34,404 nucleotides of DNA from Candolleomyces eurysporus (Eukaryota; Basidiomycota; Agaricomycetes; Agaricales; Psathyrellaceae): positions 1 to 34,404 of the forward strand of contig JANBPK010001548.1 in the NCBI GenBank assembly GCA_027579435.1, given 5' to 3'. The position numbers and the translations under genes are program-made. Of the stretch, positions 22,221 to 32,699 are shown in pieces. The notes beneath the pieces were generated by a model, which was not told the origin of the DNA, did not search any database, and worked only from the letters and a program-made list of their open reading frames with translations. Numbering within the stretch: the stretch's first letter is position 1; each line of letters starts with the position of its first letter.

Positions 22221-25200
22221 ATGCCGGCGCGAGCCCGAGGAAATGGTCGTGGCTCTCGTGCCCGTGGACAACCTCACAGGGGCCAAACTCGCGGCTGCCA
22301 AACTCGTAACCGCGCCAACATGTCCTCAGAGATTACTGTTGAGGTTGATAGTGAGTTTCAACAGACCATTCACCACCCGTGCCGCAGAAGCTGACCCCAT
22401 TATTGTGTTGTTTTGCTAGGCACACTTCCACCAGTCAATGTTACCGCCACCGCACAACACAATGCTACCAGTGCTCTCTCTGGATCCACGCCTTCACCGC
22501 CACCGCTCACTGATTCTTTGGAGAATCCTTTCCTCTCTGCTGAGTCGAGTCCCACATCTGACTCCTCTGGCAGTGATTCCGGTACTTTGGGGGCTATAGG
22601 GGCTTTTGCAATTTTGCCCACCGTTGCAAGGCCAGCACTTCAGCGGCCCCGAGCAGGTCCTCACAGTATTGCTCGAGGCAGCCCTCATTCTCGGTCCACC
22701 TCTCCAACCGGGTCAGCGTCTGATGACGATTCCGAGCTTAGTTCGGATGACAGTGCACCTGCGAATCGTGGCAAGCGATATGATGCGCAAGATGTGTGGC
22801 TCTTTTACAAGGAGGACTCTACATCACACCGCTATCATTGTATCTTTTGTTTGTAAGTCTTCTTATTAATTATCTTTTTGGTTGCTCAGCTCATTTATTA
22901 CAGATCGAGAGCGGCAGCAGGGACGCTCGAGGACAACCAATATGTCAAGCATTACAACAAGAAATCTGGTACTGGGACCATGCGACGCCATCTCTACGGC
23001 CATCACAGGGATGAGTGGGTTGCAGGATGCGACCGCCAAGGCCTCAAGATTATTGTGAAAGAGGCCCAGAAGCATGTCAGCGCATATCGACAGGCACAAG
23101 GGCAGACCCCAATGGGTGGCAGTGACACATCGCGGCCCAATATCCCAGAGTTTACGCACGATGCATTCATTGAGGCACTCGTGGATTTTGTTATTGCTGA
23201 TGATCAGGTGTGGTATTCTTTCTCAGCTATTTCATTTCGATCTTCTGACAATTTAACGTCCTTCCAGTCCATCAACGTGGTTGAGTCTGCTTTCTTTCGA
23301 CGGCTCATTCTCATGCTTCGTGAAGAACTGCGTGACGAAGACATTCCCCATCGAACATTCATTCGTAACCGCATTCAGGAACGCTGGGAAACCTACATGA
23401 TGCAGCTTCAGAGTGAGCTTCAGGTAACGTTGTATTTTCAATCTCGGAGTTCGCACGCTGAAGGAGATATACAGAATTCTGTGGGTAGGATCTCGTTGAC
23501 GACCGACATGTGGTCGGACCCGAACCTTCGGCCCTACATGGCAGTCACCGCTCACTGGATCAAAGCAAAGATCGTACAGACTGCCGAGGGCGCAGTCACA
23601 AATCTTGTCCTCCGGGCTGATCTCCTTGCTTTTCATAACCTGCCAGGACGACATACTGGCGAGCATCTGGCAACAGCTCTGCTTCACGTCCTTGATCGTT
23701 TGAATATTGCAAAGAGGGTGCGCCATAACCGATGTCATACTTAAAACATACTGACATTATAGATCAGATCGGATGGGTTACCCTCGACAATGCGTCCAAC
23801 AATGCCACAATGATGGAGCACCTCGCAGATCTGTTGAATCAGCGCAATATCATTTTTTCTGACAAGGACAATCGAATTCGGTACAGGCTTATTCTCTTGT
23901 TCAAGCTTATATGATATTGACAAACAATGACTAGTTGCTTTTCTCACATCACGAATCTTGCGTCTCGAGCAATTTTGGCTGCTGTAACGAACATAGGTCT
24001 TGCGGCGGTAAACGATGACGAAGTTGATCCTGAAGAGGATATTTCAACTGATGCTAACCGTGATATCATTGCTCATGCTCGTAATTTGATACGTGTGGTA
24101 GGTCCATATTTCTGTCACTTCATGTACTAGCGAGCTCAGACTATTTTCTAGATCCGTTCATCTTCACTTCGACGTGACCGTTTTGCAGATATTCAGCGGT
24201 CATTATATCCTAATCGGCAACCACTTGAGCTTCTTCGGGATGTTGACACACGGTGGTCGTCAACCTTACTGATGATTGAGCGCTTTGTCGAGTTGAAGGA
24301 GGCAAGCGATGATGGTTTTGCCTGATCTGCAGTTATCTGACCTAATTTCTTGTGGCGTAGTTCATCAATAAAATGGTATCAGTTCGCGAACTACAAAGGT
24401 ACCGGCTCAAGGAAACAGAATGGGAAGCTCTCAACATGTACATTGAGATCCTGCGTGTAAGCTTTGAATTTCAATCACTCCGATCGCANGCTTTTTCAGA
24501 CTTGTTGAGCAGGTTCCGCACGCCTTCCAGCAGAAGCTATCGCATGAGAAGATCCCAACACTGTATCAGGCTCTTCCGCACTTTCATCGCATGGTTGGCG
24601 CCTGGAAGCGGAAGAAAGAGGAGATGCCGCAGTATAGAAACATCATCAACGTGGGAATATCTAAATTGGAAGATTATTTGGACAACATCAAGGATGTTCC
24701 GGCATATACACTTGCAATCCGTGAGTTTTTAAGATGAATCCAGACAATTAATTACTCACTCAATTCGCTAGTGATCACACCTACAATCAAGTTGACGTGG
24801 CATCAGAAATATGATGCAGACCGTGTTGTTTGGGCAAAGCGACTCTTTGTTGATTCGGTAAGTTGCTAAAGCTCTTGATCTCTGCTTGGAAGTTGTGCTG
24901 TACTGATTGCCATTCTTCTGTATTATTATAGCTAAAGCCTTACCGCCAAGGGAATGGTGTGAACACGCCAGCACCCCGCCGTACAGCCCAATCAGATGCA
25001 TGGGCGGATGATGCGCTTGGTTCGCCAATTGCCCGACCGGATAATCGCCATCGTACAATTCAAGCTGAAGTTGATGCGTACTTGGTTGATGGCCGTGTAG
25101 GTTGTGGCTCTACGCTGAGATTCTGGCAGGTGTGTTGCATTTCATGCCTTCATTCAGTTATTAGCTGACTTGCCGCCTCATCAAGGAAAATCGTACAGAA

Positions 25201-25557
25201 TACCCCACAATTCATCAGCTTGCAATGGATATCTTGCCGATTCCAGGGTCAGCTGTCCCATGCGAGCGAGTTTTCTCGTCTGCCAAGGAAACCATGACAC
25301 TTCGACGAAGGCGTATCCGTCCTGCACTCATGGAGGCCTTACAAGTGTTGAAATTTTCACTGAAAGGAGGTCCTGGCCTTGACTTTACAGCCGGTACAGG
25401 CCGAGACGCCAAAATCGAAGTACTGGAGGGGGTTGCAACAGATTCAGGGCGGCTTCCCGATGATATTACGAGCTATCTCAATCATCTATTACATGAGCCT
25501 GTATTTGACGATGATTCGGACGAGGAGGACGACAATTTGGAGGGGGTTGCGTCATAA
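22221..25557 (+). CDS. hAT transposase with BED zinc finger
   Basis: Thirteen exons keep one frame to give about 883 residues: 22221-22350, 22420-22852, 22904-23207, 23268-23423, 23475-23717, 23768-23880, 23935-24097, 24152-24301, 24361-24456, 24513-24720, 24772-24857, 24932-25129 and 25186-25557. After a basic RG-rich N-terminus and a Ser-rich acidic stretch comes a BED-type finger (VWLFYKED, C-x2-C, then MRRHLYGHH). The RNase H-like core shows TTDMWSD (first catalytic Asp), LDNASNN (second Asp) and a CFSHITNLA segment. The C-terminal hAT dimerisation block is DILPIPGSAVPCERVFSSAK. Intron 8 appears to use a GC donor (GGAG|GCAAGC). The N near 24489 falls in an intron. No in-frame stop or frameshift is seen, so it may be functional. 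Confidence 0.9.
24302..24360 (+). other. GC-AG intron in the hAT transposase
   Basis: The exon before ends ...LKEG-free ELKE at 24301 and the intron starts GCAAGC and ends GTAG. Without splicing the frame meets TGA about eight codons later. Joining gives VELKE-FINKMV in frame, and no GT donor nearby fits as well. Confidence 0.6.
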
Positions 25558-25599
25558 GGCCAATTTGTATTCTTTACAATTGCTGTATATAGATTGTTC

Positions 25600-25728
25600 A
25601 GCCGGTCCAATCGGGTCACCGGGTTGGGGCAGGTTCGGTTCCGGTTGTAACCCATGGTAATACGGTTGGGCTGCTGACCCAACCCAAAATAGCAATAACC
25701 CGAATGAACCCAACCCAACCCAACCCAG
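25600..25728. repeat. hAT right subterminal CCAACCC repeats
   Basis: Mirrors the left end: GGGTTGG, CGGTTGG and a run of four CAACC words just inside the terminal repeat. Confidence 0.75.
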
Positions 25729-25748
25729 CCTAACCTGTGGCAACACTA
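25729..25748 (-). repeat. hAT right terminal inverted repeat
   Basis: Read on the minus strand it is TAGTGTTGCCACAGGTTAGG, one mismatch from the left end. Confidence 0.93.
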
Positions 25749-25756
25749 ACTTGTAC
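25749..25756. repeat. hAT target-site duplication, right copy
   Basis: ACTTGTAC directly abutting the right terminal repeat and identical to the left copy. Removing the element and one copy gives the inferred empty site. Confidence 0.93.
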
Positions 25757-27392
25757 CTTGTGCCTGACAGACATCCTTTGACCTCTTTCCCTGTGTATGC
25801 TCCAGTTGAGAACACAGTGGATGCTCAACAACAAGTACATTTGCCTCAACATCATTCCCCATCTCAACCTCACCAGAGGCATCAGCCTTACCCTCAGACA
25901 GTTCCTCCTCACCGTTCCAATACGGCACGTCCTTGCCCAATTCAACTCACCGCCCAATTCCCTATTGTCGCCATCTGCTCAAGAGCTGGTTGCAATCCAT
26001 CAGCTACAACTTCTATTGGGTCCATTCACTACAAAGAAGGAACAACTATTGTTCTGAGGCATTTTGACTTGGGTTCATACGCTCAGTTTCCACACATATG
26101 GCAGTCACATACACCTGTACTATACGCACCAGCCCACATTGCTTAAGTCCTGTGTTTAACAGTCTAGCCCCAGGGCTGCATTAAATGAGGTCCCTTTGTG
26201 ATACACAGCTGCCGGGGTTGTCTGGTGTGTAACTGACAGATGAGCTGCCACGGTTTTCTGAGGTTGGCAGCTGCCACTCTGCCTGATTTCCTGGTAGTAT
26301 TGAAGAAGCAGCCTCCAACCAGAAAGGGGTGCTGTAGACTGTCAGGCTGCCGAGTTTCTTTGACATACATACAGAGCAGCCGCATTGTTTTGCAATATAA
26401 AGACTGGTGGTGTAAACAAAGAGGCCCCTGGTAGCCCTGCAAAAGCAGCTCGGTAGACACCCAGGCCACCGATGTTGCAAGTATTTTGAGGGTCAAGTAC
26501 ATGCAGCGGCCAGTGTTTTCACCATCAAGGCCATGGTTCATTTGACATGGCAGCTGCCAGATGCATTCATAATGAGGGCAAATAAGTGGAGCAGCTGCAC
26601 CCAAAAAGAAAGCNAAAAAGACACAGCAGCTGCTTGTGCAATACATATGAAGAGTGGAATAAACAATGTGGCTGCAGTCGTGATCACTATTTGCGCGACT
26701 TAGTAGACAGTGCGGCTGCTGCCTGTATGACAGTTCATAGGCAATCTAAGCAGTGCGGCCACAGATTGGCCAAGAGAATTATATGGTCGTCTTAACAATG
26801 CGGTGAAGAGATCGAGAACGGCGAGACTACCAAAACACACAACCTAACACCTACACCAACTCTAAGTCGAGCCATGCGAGATAAGTGGTATGTATAGACC
26901 TTTGTAGTCGTGCCGTACCAAATTGGGGGTGCGAGTATGGGGGGGGTAGTGTAGAGTATTAAGAATTTACAGATTCTCTCTCTTATGCACACTAATTCCA
27001 AGTAATTGAGGAGTACTCGATAATCACACAGTTAACCCTAAGGTTACTTCTTTATAGCTTTGATCTTTCCTTTAACTTAGTATCACGCCGCGCGAGATAA
27101 AAGTCACAAATCCAGTCGATTGCAAACGCAAAGTAAACACAAATAAAACAGCAGTAATTCTCTCGGGAAAAACTATGCTAAGAGAGTCCAATATATATAC
27201 TATCTGGAGCCGTGCGATCACTGGAGCATGGTAAATAGGTGTACACAAGATTTATAAATAAAAGNAGAGTCCAGGCCCCAGCTAGGGAGAGAGATAAAGA
27301 GATAAAAGAGGGTATTGGATATGCCAAGGCGCCGCCGTGCCACTCCTGCGCTCGCGCCGTGACTATTAATAGATTCTTGTTGCCTTTTCTAG
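25757..27392. other. Repeat-rich right flank of the hAT element
   Basis: No gene I can support. 25757-26160 is low in complexity with mutually exclusive open frames on both strands. 26170-26765 is the GCAGC/GCTGC-rich block listed separately. 26800-27320 is AT-rich and featureless apart from an N at 27265. Confidence 0.4.
26170..26805. repeat. GCAGC/GCTGC-rich block with about 43-bp periodicity
   Basis: About seventeen GCAGC or GCTGC words occur in 600 bp, several as the palindrome CAGCTG (near 26206, 26268, 26551, 26591 and 26628). In the last part related (C/A)A(A/G)TG(C/T)GG motifs recur at 26662, 26706, 26749 and 26794, spaced 43-45 bp. The complementary GCAGCCGCATTG is near 26377. A 160-codon minus-strand frame across the block looks incidental. 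Confidence 0.55.
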
Positions 27393-27719
27393 TATGCCGA
27401 GTGGGATGCCAAAGTTGATCAAGGGTGGTCAGTCTACGGTTATTCCAACCGCCGTCTTGGTGTACCTTTGCTCGAGCCGCGTGAGGAGGAGTCGGACCTC
27501 CATCAATGGCGTATCTTTATCTTGGAAAAAGCCCTGGTGACCACTTTCCGGGTTATCTCTTCCGTGAACAACTTTCCTTGCAGAGTACTTTTTGAGATCC
27601 TTTCTCGTGCTGCGCCAGCCATCATGCCGTCTGATGTGCCGAAACCTCACCGCGCATCTCTTTATATGCTTAGGGACTCGCCCTACTGCTCTAGCACTGA
27701 ATATACTCGATTAATGTGA
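27393..27719 (+). pseudogene. Exon-like fragment of an unidentified protein
   Basis: A 108-codon open frame begins directly after a good acceptor (TTTTCTAG) and ends in TGA. It reads as real protein, with WSVYGYSNRR, HQWRIFILEKALVTTFRV and a C-terminal ASLYMLRDSPY. An upstream ATG at 27321 (MPRRRRATPAL) cannot be joined in phase 0 to this exon with a GT donor, so the 5' part appears missing or lies elsewhere. It could be a piece of a retroelement-associated or host gene; I do not recognise the family. Confidence 0.35.
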
Positions 27720-29366
27720 GGCCACGCGAGAGGGTAGGTACCTTTAGTGCCTAGGAAACCACCTCTATTGCTTTAGTAGTGAAATTGAGCCTTTCAGCTG
27801 CAGGGTAGGCCGTTTGATCTGAAGCGGCACCAACCGGCTAGCTTACTAAACCCTAATCTCGGGTATATGGTGGGCGCGCCTCTAAGTTGGCAGTCCTCGA
27901 GTAGACTCCACCTCTCGTGTACCCAAGAGTAAAGTACCCTTTTAATTATCCTTCGCACCGCTGATGCGCAGGTCGCGTTCTAAGGCTCAAAACACAACAA
28001 GACGAAGATCCTAACTCTAACACCAACACACACAAAACAAACACACCAAGTATCTTCGGAAGATAAAGGGCGGGCAAGGGTATAGTGAAAAGCTCTAAGT
28101 CAAGCTGGACTTGGGCTTCGGAACGTAAACTTTGCAATCGCAAGTTCGAGGGGGGAGCTAAGGCTCAACCAGGTTCGATGTTATTGCTTCGGAAGCTGAA
28201 CTTCGTAGACAACAGACTTCGACGATACACGGATTCGACTTCAGAAGTGAGAACACGGTCTCGACACGATATAACGTTAACAACGCGATGAGGACACGGC
28301 CTCAGAACGACTTCTGAACTTAAACACGCAAAAGATAACAGAAAGGCTCTCGTAGATTCGGTGGGTAACACGGACCCGGACGCAAAATACAACGCTAGCT
28401 ACCCGCTATGTAGATTCAGTACTTAGAGTCCAAGATTAAATACTGTAAATAAGTTTGACAAACACATTCAGAACAAACAAAGATAAAAACACATGAAATT
28501 AGCCAGTCCGGAAAGAAATAATCATATGAGGGTATCCAGGCTCCAGAACTAGGTCTCGACCTCCCTAGACTTGCATCGAGACGCATTCAGAACCACTGCC
28601 GAAACGGCACTCCACTACTTCCACATGCTTTAGATAGTTCGGAATAGGTTCGGAGGTGAGTACCTTTGCTCCCGACCCTACTTCCGTCTATCCGGTTCGC
28701 TGGGCACCACTTCCAAGCCCTTATCACGTCATCGCCCCGGCTCTAGGCCTTCCGCATTCTTCCGCACGCCATGCTTTCCTTGTTATCCACGTCGGTTCGC
28801 AAGACCGAAACCTATCTCGGGTTCTGAAGACGGCCGAGAGTCCGGTCTCTACTCCGCATCAGTTCACCACTTGGGTCGGCTCTTCAGAAGTTCTCAACCG
28901 AGCCGCTTCGTACTTCCGAATCCAGTAACTGTCATGTTTAATTGACTTAACGGATTTGCCATCACGTCCTCGAAGCCATAGAGTGACGTTACACCTTCCA
29001 CTTAGCGAATGTCAGGGCGAATGTCCCCTGTAGTGTGCAGACCCTCTTCCTACGCCGTACCTCGCCAGGTCGGGCGCGCAGTTGTGGTTCCGAATCTATT
29101 CGTTACCCTTCGGATACGTTCGCAGGGCCTTCCTATTTTAAAGCACCACTGCCGAACCGTCGTACTTAGGTTCTGAGCCAGATCCTTGAGAGCTGCTAAG
29201 TCTGAAGCCGGGAACCGCTTCGACTCTTGGTTTCGCAATGTTCAGAAGACATGCTGAGTTCTATAAGTCGTTATCGTTACTTAGTGCTTTAATTCAGAAG
29301 CACTTCCGAAGAAAAGTTCTATTAATTCGCGATTTTTCTAGGGGTATGCAGGCAGCTGCCGTATCA

Positions 29367-29410
29367 TCTCCCCCCGACTTATGATTTTCACTGTCCTCAG
29401 TGAATTCCTA
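29367..29410 (-). repeat. PPT-like block, copy 1
   Basis: On the minus strand this reads TTAGGAATT...GAGGACAG...TAAGTCGGGGGGAGA. It matches the block at 34246-34287 at most positions, exactly 4,880 bp away (CCCCCGACTT at 29371 and 34251). A purine run (GGGGGGAGA) followed by TGATACGGCAGC resembles a polypurine tract and LTR start of a minus-strand retroelement. That reading is an inference. Confidence 0.5.
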
Positions 29411-29551
29411 ACTGACACCGGTCCGCTTCCAGCTTATTTCATTTCCTCCATAACTTGTGGCGCGACTGGCGCTTCACCGTTCACCCAAGACGCCGGATCA
29501 CTCAAAGATTTCCTGTTTTAGCAGGTACGCCACCTTGACATCAAATCGACT

Positions 29552-29648
29552 TGGGATGACAGTTTTTACGTGTAGCCGTCAAACCGTGAACTTTATCTCT
29601 CTCCTCTTTGGAATACCCAGACACATTTAAATGTGGTTGGTCATCCCA
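29552..29648. promoter_or_regulatory. Nested inverted repeats upstream of cassette gene 1
   Basis: TGGGATGAC (29552-29560) and GTCATCCCA (29640-29648) form 9-bp inverted arms. Between them lies the perfect 14-bp palindrome CACATTTAAATGTG (29622-29635). A weak TATA-like TACATAAAC follows at 29691, 70 bp before the ATG, then a CT-rich leader. These could be operator-like sites for the gene at 29761. Confidence 0.45.
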
Positions 29649-29760
29649 CCTGACCCTGGCACTCCAGAAGGTTCTGGAAATTTTTACGAGTACATAAACC
29701 GTTGCTGGCTGACTCTAAATTCCCCAGTTCCTCCTTTCTTTCTTTCGTCCTCCTATCACC

Positions 29761-31754
29761 ATGGGTATCGCGCCGCTCGAAACTCCGGACATTTTCGCCG
29801 CTACCTATGAGAAGATGAAGACGCTGAAGTGGAAGAAGGGCCCGCCCGATACTGACGGCGTGGTTCCTCTCACTTTCTTCACGCAGCTCCTGCCCCTTTT
29901 CGTACGTGACTATTCTCTTCTTCTCTCGTTCCTTCGTACTTATTTCTGCCTCTAGTTCGCTCTCGAACTACCGCAGCACGCCGATGTCAACAACTACGAA
30001 GCTGTTCGGCAGTTACGCCAGTGGATCGCCTTCGTCGCATCCCAAAACCTCCCCCTGTTGGCCGCCTTTCGTCCTTCCAGGAAACAAAAGGATCTCCTCC
30101 TTAGTTCGCCTTCGGCCCTTCCCTCGTCGCTTGTCTCCTTGGCATCTTTCCCTCGTTCCCTCTCTGAGCACGTCATTCGTTCTCAGATTTCCTTCGTATC
30201 GGACTCCGACGACGAAGAAGAGGACGTAGACCAACTCCAGTTCGACGACGATGAAGAAGCATCCCTTCCAGGTCCTAGTTGCAAGGAATCCGCGCCGGAA
30301 CCATCCTCCCCCAAAAAGAAGACCCCCGGTACGCGTATTTATTCTTTAACGGGGTCGCCTACCGACCTAACCGTCCCTCCTGACGCCGGTTTCATCACGC
30401 CGGGCCCGTATCCAGCCCCCAAGCCTGTGAAAACCTCCAAACGCGCTCGTGAAGACTCTCCTCCTGTTAAGGTCGAGAAGGGGGCCCCCAACAAGGTCCG
30501 TTCGTCGTTATTTCTTTCGTTCCCCTGTTCATTTCTCTTCAGAACAAGCGCCCGCGCGCTGAGGCTACCGACACCGTGCCTCGTCGTGCTGCTCGTCCTC
30601 GGGCCAGCATCGTTCTTTCCGAGCCCGAAGAAGAGGCCGCCGAGGCTGAGATAGAGGTCAGCCCGGTGAAGAAGAATAAAGCTAAAGCTCGCCCTGCTCC
30701 TAAGCCTGCGAAACGAAGCATAGCCGTCGCTCCTTCAGCGGTTCCTCCTTCTGTTTCCGACGACGAAGGTCCCCTCTCTCAATTTCCTGCCTCAATCAAC
30801 ACCCCCACCAATGACTCTTCCCTGCCTCCTCATGCTCAGCTTCTATCTTTCCCTGCCGCTTCTGTCTATTCCCTCATCGCTCCTCGTTCCATGGCCCTTC
30901 AAAGCCCCGAAGCAGCCACACAATTGGTTACCTCGGCCTCGTCTCTGGAGTTGGTGAGTAGTTCTTTCTTATTACTTCCGAACTTCTTCCTCACTGTTTC
31001 CTTAGCCCCAGCTGCCCTGTCGAAGTCGTCTCTGCCTTGAAGATCCGCATCGCTGTGTGCCTTACGAGGGTAACTCGGACAAATGCGCTCCTTGCCAGGC
31101 GGCGCATTCTGCCTGTTCCTTTCAGCGTCACCGTGACGACACGGACCTACACGACCACCTTCGTGGTTTCTGGGACCTTGCGCAGGGGCCCAAGTCTATC
31201 GCCTGTACGTTTCCCCTCTTCTTCCGAAGCATTCGCCCATTGATATGTATGCTTCCGAAGACTTCAACGCCCTCTATCGTCAACTCGCTGCGGAATGGGA
31301 ACATCTTCGTAACCTGACCGCCTTAGCTAACCACCAGGCTACTCGTTACGAGACGACCCGCCGTTTCCTCTCTTCCTACGTCCAAACGCTCAAGCATAAC
31401 AGAGATCGGTTCGTCGACGAGCTCGTCAACCCCGACACTCTTCAGAACCTCATCCGCTCGCACCCAGGTGCCGCCTTCGAGCAGATGTGTGCCGTGGCTC
31501 CCCTTCAATCCTTTTGGAAGAAGACACCTCAGGCCGAAAACCCGCCTTCCTATCCCGCGTCAGCTGTCTCTGTAAATCGGCCTCCTTCCAGCAGTACTCC
31601 TCCCGCATACACACCACCGTCGTCGTCGACCACGGCTCATCCCTCCGGGTCTACTGCTCTAGAGTTTGGATCAGCCCTGTCGCCTTCCGGCTCCTTCGCC
31701 CCTCCGCCAACCTTCGGGACCTCCATCGCTAAGGACGGCAACAAGAATTCCTAG
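29761..31754 (+). CDS. Cassette gene 1, Cys-motif protein of unknown function
   Basis: Five exons (29761-29901, 29956-30495, 30543-30953, 31006-31204, 31261-31754) give 594 residues with introns of 46-56 nt. I do not recognise the family. The N-terminal 80 residues look folded (FTQLLPLF, NYEAVRQLRQWIAFV). The next 200 are acidic/basic and disordered, with SDSDDEEEDVDQL, KKKTPG, KRARED and basic clusters resembling nuclear signals. Exon 4 encodes a Cys-rich cluster (PCRSRLC, then C-x10-C-x2-C-x6-C around DKCAPCQAAHSAC), a possible zinc-binding DNA- or RNA-contact module. Exon 5 is helical (ALYRQLAAEWEHLRNL...), then a Ser/Pro/Thr-rich tail. The last intron acceptor is a judgement: CTTCCGAAG| restores frame. 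The neighbour at 32700 is collinear. Confidence 0.65.
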
Positions 31755-32699
31755 TTCCACACTCCTTCTTTCTTTGTACTAGCCCTACATCTTGTAGTCA
31801 GCGGACTCTGTTTATCTTTTCGTCTTGTTATCATCTTGGTCGTCGGGGCAGTGGGCGGGTTCAACAGCACCTCCGCTAGCTCTCGAAGGCTCTCTCATAG
31901 CTTCGGAAGCGTGTGGACACGCTGAGGTGGGATGCCCCTGGTGACCTTGTTGATACAGCTTATTCCTCTCCTTCCGAATCACCTTCCTTCCTTGTTACTT
32001 TACATCCCCTTTTCCTTCCGAACTTATTAATTACCAAGCTTATCGCTCGGGACTGGAGGCCGCTTCGTTCTTTCTCATCATCCGCTCTTTTACGGACTCC
32101 GAACCTTTCCGCAGACATACAACAACAGAATCACGAGTAGGGACCCCCTGTATAGATATCCTTTCACACTACCTGGCAGTTACGAGAGCACACTGTATTT
32201 TTAATGAACTTTTTATTTTCCGGGCCAATCCAAAAGTGTGAAGTCCCCACGCTCTAAGAAAGAGGTAAATTAAGGCCTTCTTCTTTGTTCAGCTAAGTTC
32301 CTCAGTGCTCGCTATTGGTCGATCGTGCTTCCGAACCAAGACAAACCATCTCAAGGCTTTGTTCCTGAGTTCATTCGACTTCCGAACCGCTCGTCCATCA
32401 ACTGGTGAGTGCCTGCGCGCCTTCGCTTGGTAACTCTCGGTGTCTTTTCCTTTCTAGGTCAGCCGCTCCCCCAAATNGGTCTTAGGGTTGGTCTGAGCAC
32501 GCTGTTACCCATTGATACTCTCCTCTAGAGCCAATCGTCCTATCAGGGCTCCCAAAATCGCTAAGGGTTTCACATGGGCGATTCAGAACTTGTCGGCCGA
32601 CTTCCGAAGTCCTCCTAATTTTTGCATATATAAGACAGGCACTTCGGAGTCCGCTTTCTTCACCCCCCTCTCATTTTTCTCTCTTATTCTTACATCTTC
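31755..32699. other. Spacer between the two cassette genes
   Basis: Carries the 3' region of gene 1, an N at 32477, TTCNGAA sites near 31902, 31972, 32014, 32329, 32380, 32582 and 32602, and the promoter of gene 2. No gene seen. Confidence 0.45.
32627..32634 (+). promoter_or_regulatory. TATA box of cassette gene 2
   Basis: TATATAAG lies 66 bp upstream of the ATG, with a CT-rich leader between. A TTCNGAA palindrome (CTTCCGAAG) sits about 20 bp upstream of it. Confidence 0.6.

Larger units (their letters stand above)
19998..25748 (+). mobile_element. Complete hAT DNA transposon, 5,751 bp
   Basis: Ends are defined by inverted repeats TAGTGTTGCCACAGGTTGGG (19998-20017) and, on the complement of 25729-25748, the same 20-mer with one difference (A for the G at position 18). 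An exact 8-bp duplication ACTTGTAC flanks both ends (19990-19997 and 25749-25756), the hAT target-site length. Subterminal regions are rich in CCAACCC/GGGTTGG words. Inside lie two plus-strand genes, a small coiled-coil protein gene (20773-21388) and a full-length BED-type hAT transposase (22221-25557). Intact ends, duplication and coding frame suggest recent insertion and possible autonomy. Confidence 0.95.
27720..29760. other. Gene-free stretch with TTCNGAA palindromes
   Basis: About 2 kb with no supported gene. It carries at least fifteen TTCNGAA sites between 28055 and 29310, the PPT-like CCCCCCGACTTA block at 29367-29410, and just upstream of the next gene the palindromic elements listed separately. 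Confidence 0.45.

Noticed and set aside
26164..26646. 160-codon minus-strand open frame
   Set aside because: Lies over the GCAGC/GCTGC-rich block, contains an N, Cys/Leu-rich without a family pattern, no splice context.
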